Of a stretch of DNA of 35,039 nucleotides, positions 33,146 through 35,039 are shown piece by piece. A program made the position numbers and the translations under genes. Below the pieces are notes generated by a model. The model worked only from the letters and a program-made list of their open reading frames with translations, had not been told where the DNA came from and did not search any database. The DNA is from Roseobacter sp. GTDB taxonomy: Bacteria > Pseudomonadota > Alphaproteobacteria > Rhodobacterales > Rhodobacteraceae. Position 1 is the first letter of the stretch. Every line of letters starts with the position of its first letter. The stretch lies in assembly GCA_024636475.1 (NCBI GenBank), contig JAGXHA010000006.1:1-35039 (forward strand). Reading direction: 5' to 3'.

Positions 33146-33235
33146 GCAAAATGCAGCCCATCGGGCGCACAGCCATTGCACCTTGTCCATTGAATTGATT
33201 GAGTAGCCCTCAAGACCTTTGGCTGGGAGAATGAA

Positions 33236-34489
33236 ATGCGGTTTTCAGGATTGCGGGTGCTGCGCGAGGGTTTGACCGGCAACAAAGGCTGGGCTCCGCA
33301 TTGGCGAGACGCCGAACCCAAGGCTGAATATGATGCGATCATCATTGGCGGTGGCGGCCACGGGCTGAGCACGGCATACTATCTTGCCAAAGAACACGGG
33401 CTGACCAATGTCGCGGTGCTTGAAAAGGGCTATCTGGGTGGCGGCAATGTGGGCCGCAACACCACGATCGTGCGGGCCAACTATTTCTTGCAGGGCAATT
33501 CCGAGTTTTATTCCCATTCGCTAAAACTTTGGGAGGGGTTGGAAGAAGACCTCAACTATAACGTCATGCATTCGCAGCGTGGACTGATCAATCTGTTCCA
33601 CTCTGACGGTCAGCGCGATGCTTTTGCGCGGCGCGGCAACAGCATGATCAATCAGGGTGATGACGCGGTGCTGCTGGATCGAGAAGGTGTGCGCAAATAT
33701 TTGCCATATCTCGACTTCGACAACATACGCTTTCCGATCTACGGTGGTTTGTTGCATCCGCGCGGCGGCACAGCGCGCCATGATGCTGTCGCTTGGGGCT
33801 ATGCGCGTGGCGCGTCAGACCGGGGCGTTGACCTGATCCAGCAATGCGAAGTGACCGGCATTGATATTGAAAACGGTCAGGTGCGTGGGGTGCAAACCAC
33901 GCGCGGTGTGATCAAGGCCAAGAAGGTCGGGATTGTCGTAGCGGGGCGTTCAGGCCAAGTGGCGGCGATGGCGGGGATGCGCCTGCCAATTGAAAGCCAT
34001 GTCTTGCAGGCCTTTGTGACGGAAGGGCTTAAACCTTGCATCGACCATGTGGTCAGCTTTGGCATGGGGCACTTCTATATCTCGCAATCGGATAAGGGGG
34101 GCCTCGTCTTTGGCGGCGATCTGGATTTCTACGCCTCCTATGCCAGCCGGGGCAACCTGCCTATGGCTGAGCATGTGATGGAGGCGGGCATGACCTTGAT
34201 GCCGATGATCGGCAAGGCCAAGGTTCTGCGCAGTTGGGGTGGGATCATGGATATGACGCCGGATGGATCGCCCATCATAGACAAGACCGATACGGCTGGT
34301 TTGTTTATTGACTGCGGCTGGTGCTACGGCGGATTTAAGGCGGTGCCGGGGTCGGGGTTCAGCTTTGCGCATCTGATGGCGACAGGAAACCATCACGCGC
34401 CTGCTGCGAAGTACCGGTTGGACAGGTTTCAGACCGGGGTTGGCTTGATGGATGAAGAGGGCACCGGCTCTCAGCATAACCTCCATTGA
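33236..34489 (+). CDS. soxB: Sarcosine oxidase beta subunit
   Basis: 417 aa. Dinucleotide loop IIIGGGGHGLSTAYYLAKEH (residues 35-54), then VLEKGYLGGGNVGRNTTIVR and the His-containing GLLHPRGGTARHDAVAWGYA. His174 in that segment is at about the position of the histidine that carries FMN covalently in the characterised Stenotrophomonas enzyme. DCGWCYGGFKAVPGSGFSFA and MDMTPDGSPI are characteristic of the family. The heterotetrameric enzyme demethylates sarcosine to glycine with transfer of formaldehyde to tetrahydrofolate. It begins the soxBDA operon and follows the hairpin, so its promoter should lie in 33146-33235. Confidence 0.95.
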   Translation: MRFSGLRVLREGLTGNKGWAPHWRDAEPKAEYDAIIIGGGGHGLSTAYYLAKEHGLTNVAVLEKGYLGGGNVGRNTTIVRANYFLQGNSEFYSHSLKLWEGLEEDLNYNVMHSQRGLINLFHSDGQRDAFARRGNSMINQGDDAVLLDREGVRKYLPYLDFDNIRFPIYGGLLHPRGGTARHDAVAWGYARGASDRGVDLIQQCEVTGIDIENGQVRGVQTTRGVIKAKKVGIVVAGRSGQVAAMAGMRLPIESHVLQAFVTEGLKPCIDHVVSFGMGHFYISQSDKGGLVFGGDLDFYASYASRGNLPMAEHVMEAGMTLMPMIGKAKVLRSWGGIMDMTPDGSPIIDKTDTAGLFIDCGWCYGGFKAVPGSGFSFAHLMATGNHHAPAAKYRLDRFQTGVGLMDEEGTGSQHNLH

Positions 34490-34497
34490 CGGTGCTG

Positions 34498-34570
34498 TGA
34501 CGATGGGATCGGATTTGAGTATTTTCAAAAGGGTGAAGGGGCAGATGCACCTTCAGAGAGGCTTGGCATG
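34498..34570 (+). other. Possible 24-residue frame between soxB and soxD
   Basis: A GTG at 34498 opens a frame reading MTMGSDLSIFKRVKGQMHL and ending with a TGA that overlaps the soxD ATG. It could be a translational coupler or may be chance. The DNA segment GGATTTGAGTATTTT inside it resembles a short string I recall from many roseobacter intergenic regions. Confidence 0.25.
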
Positions 34571-34840
34571 AGACTTGACTGTCCGATTTGTGGGAGCCGG
34601 GACCGGCGGGAGTTTTACTATCACGGGGATGCGGTGATGCTGGCGCGCCCTGCGGTGGATGACGGAGCAGAGGCATGGGACAGCTATCTGCATTTGCGCG
34701 ATAATCCGGCGGGCGAGACGCGGGATTTGTGGCAGCACGAGGCGGGATGTGGCGCGTGGCTTGTTGTGACCCGAGACACGGTGAGCCATGCGGTGTCTGA
34801 CGTGGTTTTGGCGACGGATGTAAAAGGGTCCATGGCATGA
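34568..34840 (+). CDS. soxD: Sarcosine oxidase delta subunit
   Basis: 90 aa. The zinc site is visible: CPICGSRDRREF near the N-terminus (Cys5, Cys8) and HEAGCGAWL later (His and Cys near residues 58-62). The TRDTVSHAV closing helix is typical. The subunit is structural in the alpha-beta-gamma-delta heterotetramer, binding zinc without catalytic duty. It overlaps soxA by four bases (ATGA), indicating coupled translation. The order B-D-A, usually followed by soxG, is the normal one. Confidence 0.93.
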   Translation: MRLDCPICGSRDRREFYYHGDAVMLARPAVDDGAEAWDSYLHLRDNPAGETRDLWQHEAGCGAWLVVTRDTVSHAVSDVVLATDVKGSMA

Positions 34841-35039
34841 GGATCAAGGGCAAGGGGCTGATTGATAGGTTTGCACCGTTGACGTTCAGTTTTGACGGGC
34901 GCAGCTATGACGGGTTTGCGGGCGATACGGTTGCGTCGGCGCTGCTGGCCAATGATGTGACGCTGATGGGGCGGTCGTTCAAATATCATCGCCCGCGCGG
35001 GGTTTTGACGGCGGGGAGCGAGGAGCCGAACGCATTGAT
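34837..35039 (+). CDS. soxA: Sarcosine oxidase alpha subunit, N-terminal part cut by window edge
   Basis: 67 residues are visible: MRIKGKGLIDRFAPLTFSFD, then GRSYDGFAGDTVASALLAND, and GRSFKYHRPRGVLTAGSEEP at the end. This is the ferredoxin-like N-terminal domain of SoxA, which continues with NAD-binding, FAD/FMN and tetrahydrofolate-binding domains outside the window. The ATG overlaps the soxD stop. The FKYHRPRG motif is diagnostic of this family. Confidence 0.95.
   Translation, partial: MRIKGKGLIDRFAPLTFSFDGRSYDGFAGDTVASALLANDVTLMGRSFKYHRPRGVLTAGSEEPNAL

Overview
The window looks like a chromosomal segment of a marine Roseobacter-group alphaproteobacterium (Rhodobacteraceae). The basis is gene content: a heterotetrameric sarcosine oxidase, an L-carnitine dehydrogenase/BKACE cluster, a DUF983-Nudix pair, an HWE-type histidine kinase, Tad minor pilins, and moderately high GC with strong GC3 bias. 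I saw no rRNA, tRNA or CRISPR array.

Left end (1-5.7 kb) is mobile DNA on the minus strand. Bases 1-127 hold the N-terminus of an IS256-family transposase. Its element end cuts into a secreted trypsin-like protease gene (194-1207), which has lost its catalytic serine. Next comes a compact integrative element (about 1455-5700): tyrosine integrase, an unknown cargo gene overlapping it, an AlpA-like regulator, a chain of four tiny overlapping genes ending in a winged-helix protein, then two conserved mobile-element genes. ATGCAC-containing sites recur at three control regions of this element.

6.2-14.1 kb: a macrodomain-like gene whose two halves appear in reversed order and which carries a frameshift; an extended-SDR epimerase with a perfect palindrome upstream; two metabolite/transport genes; then a three-gene operon for a membrane/periplasmic molybdenum hydroxylase (triheme cytochrome c, 2Fe-2S subunit, Mo-binding subunit) closed by a clear terminator.

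14.1-18.8 kb (minus): a response regulator/HWE kinase pair, methionyl-tRNA synthetase, and an MFS transporter.

19.0-24.6 kb (plus): an aldo/keto reductase, then the carnitine block: BKACE, a lipocalin-like lipoprotein, L-carnitine dehydrogenase and betainyl-CoA thioesterase (apparently one fused gene split by a frameshift), an SDR, and an EamA transporter. Known biochemistry in Sinorhizobium predicts carnitine to 3-dehydrocarnitine, to betainyl-CoA, to glycine betaine. Further demethylation of betaine gives sarcosine, and soxBDA at the right edge would oxidise it.

24.7-35.0 kb: Nudix and DUF983 genes; an EF-hand protein followed by an ECF sigma/anti-sigma-like/metal-sensor-like module; a three-gene TadE/TadE/TadG-like operon; glutamate-type dehydrogenase; and soxB, soxD and the start of soxA, which runs off the window.
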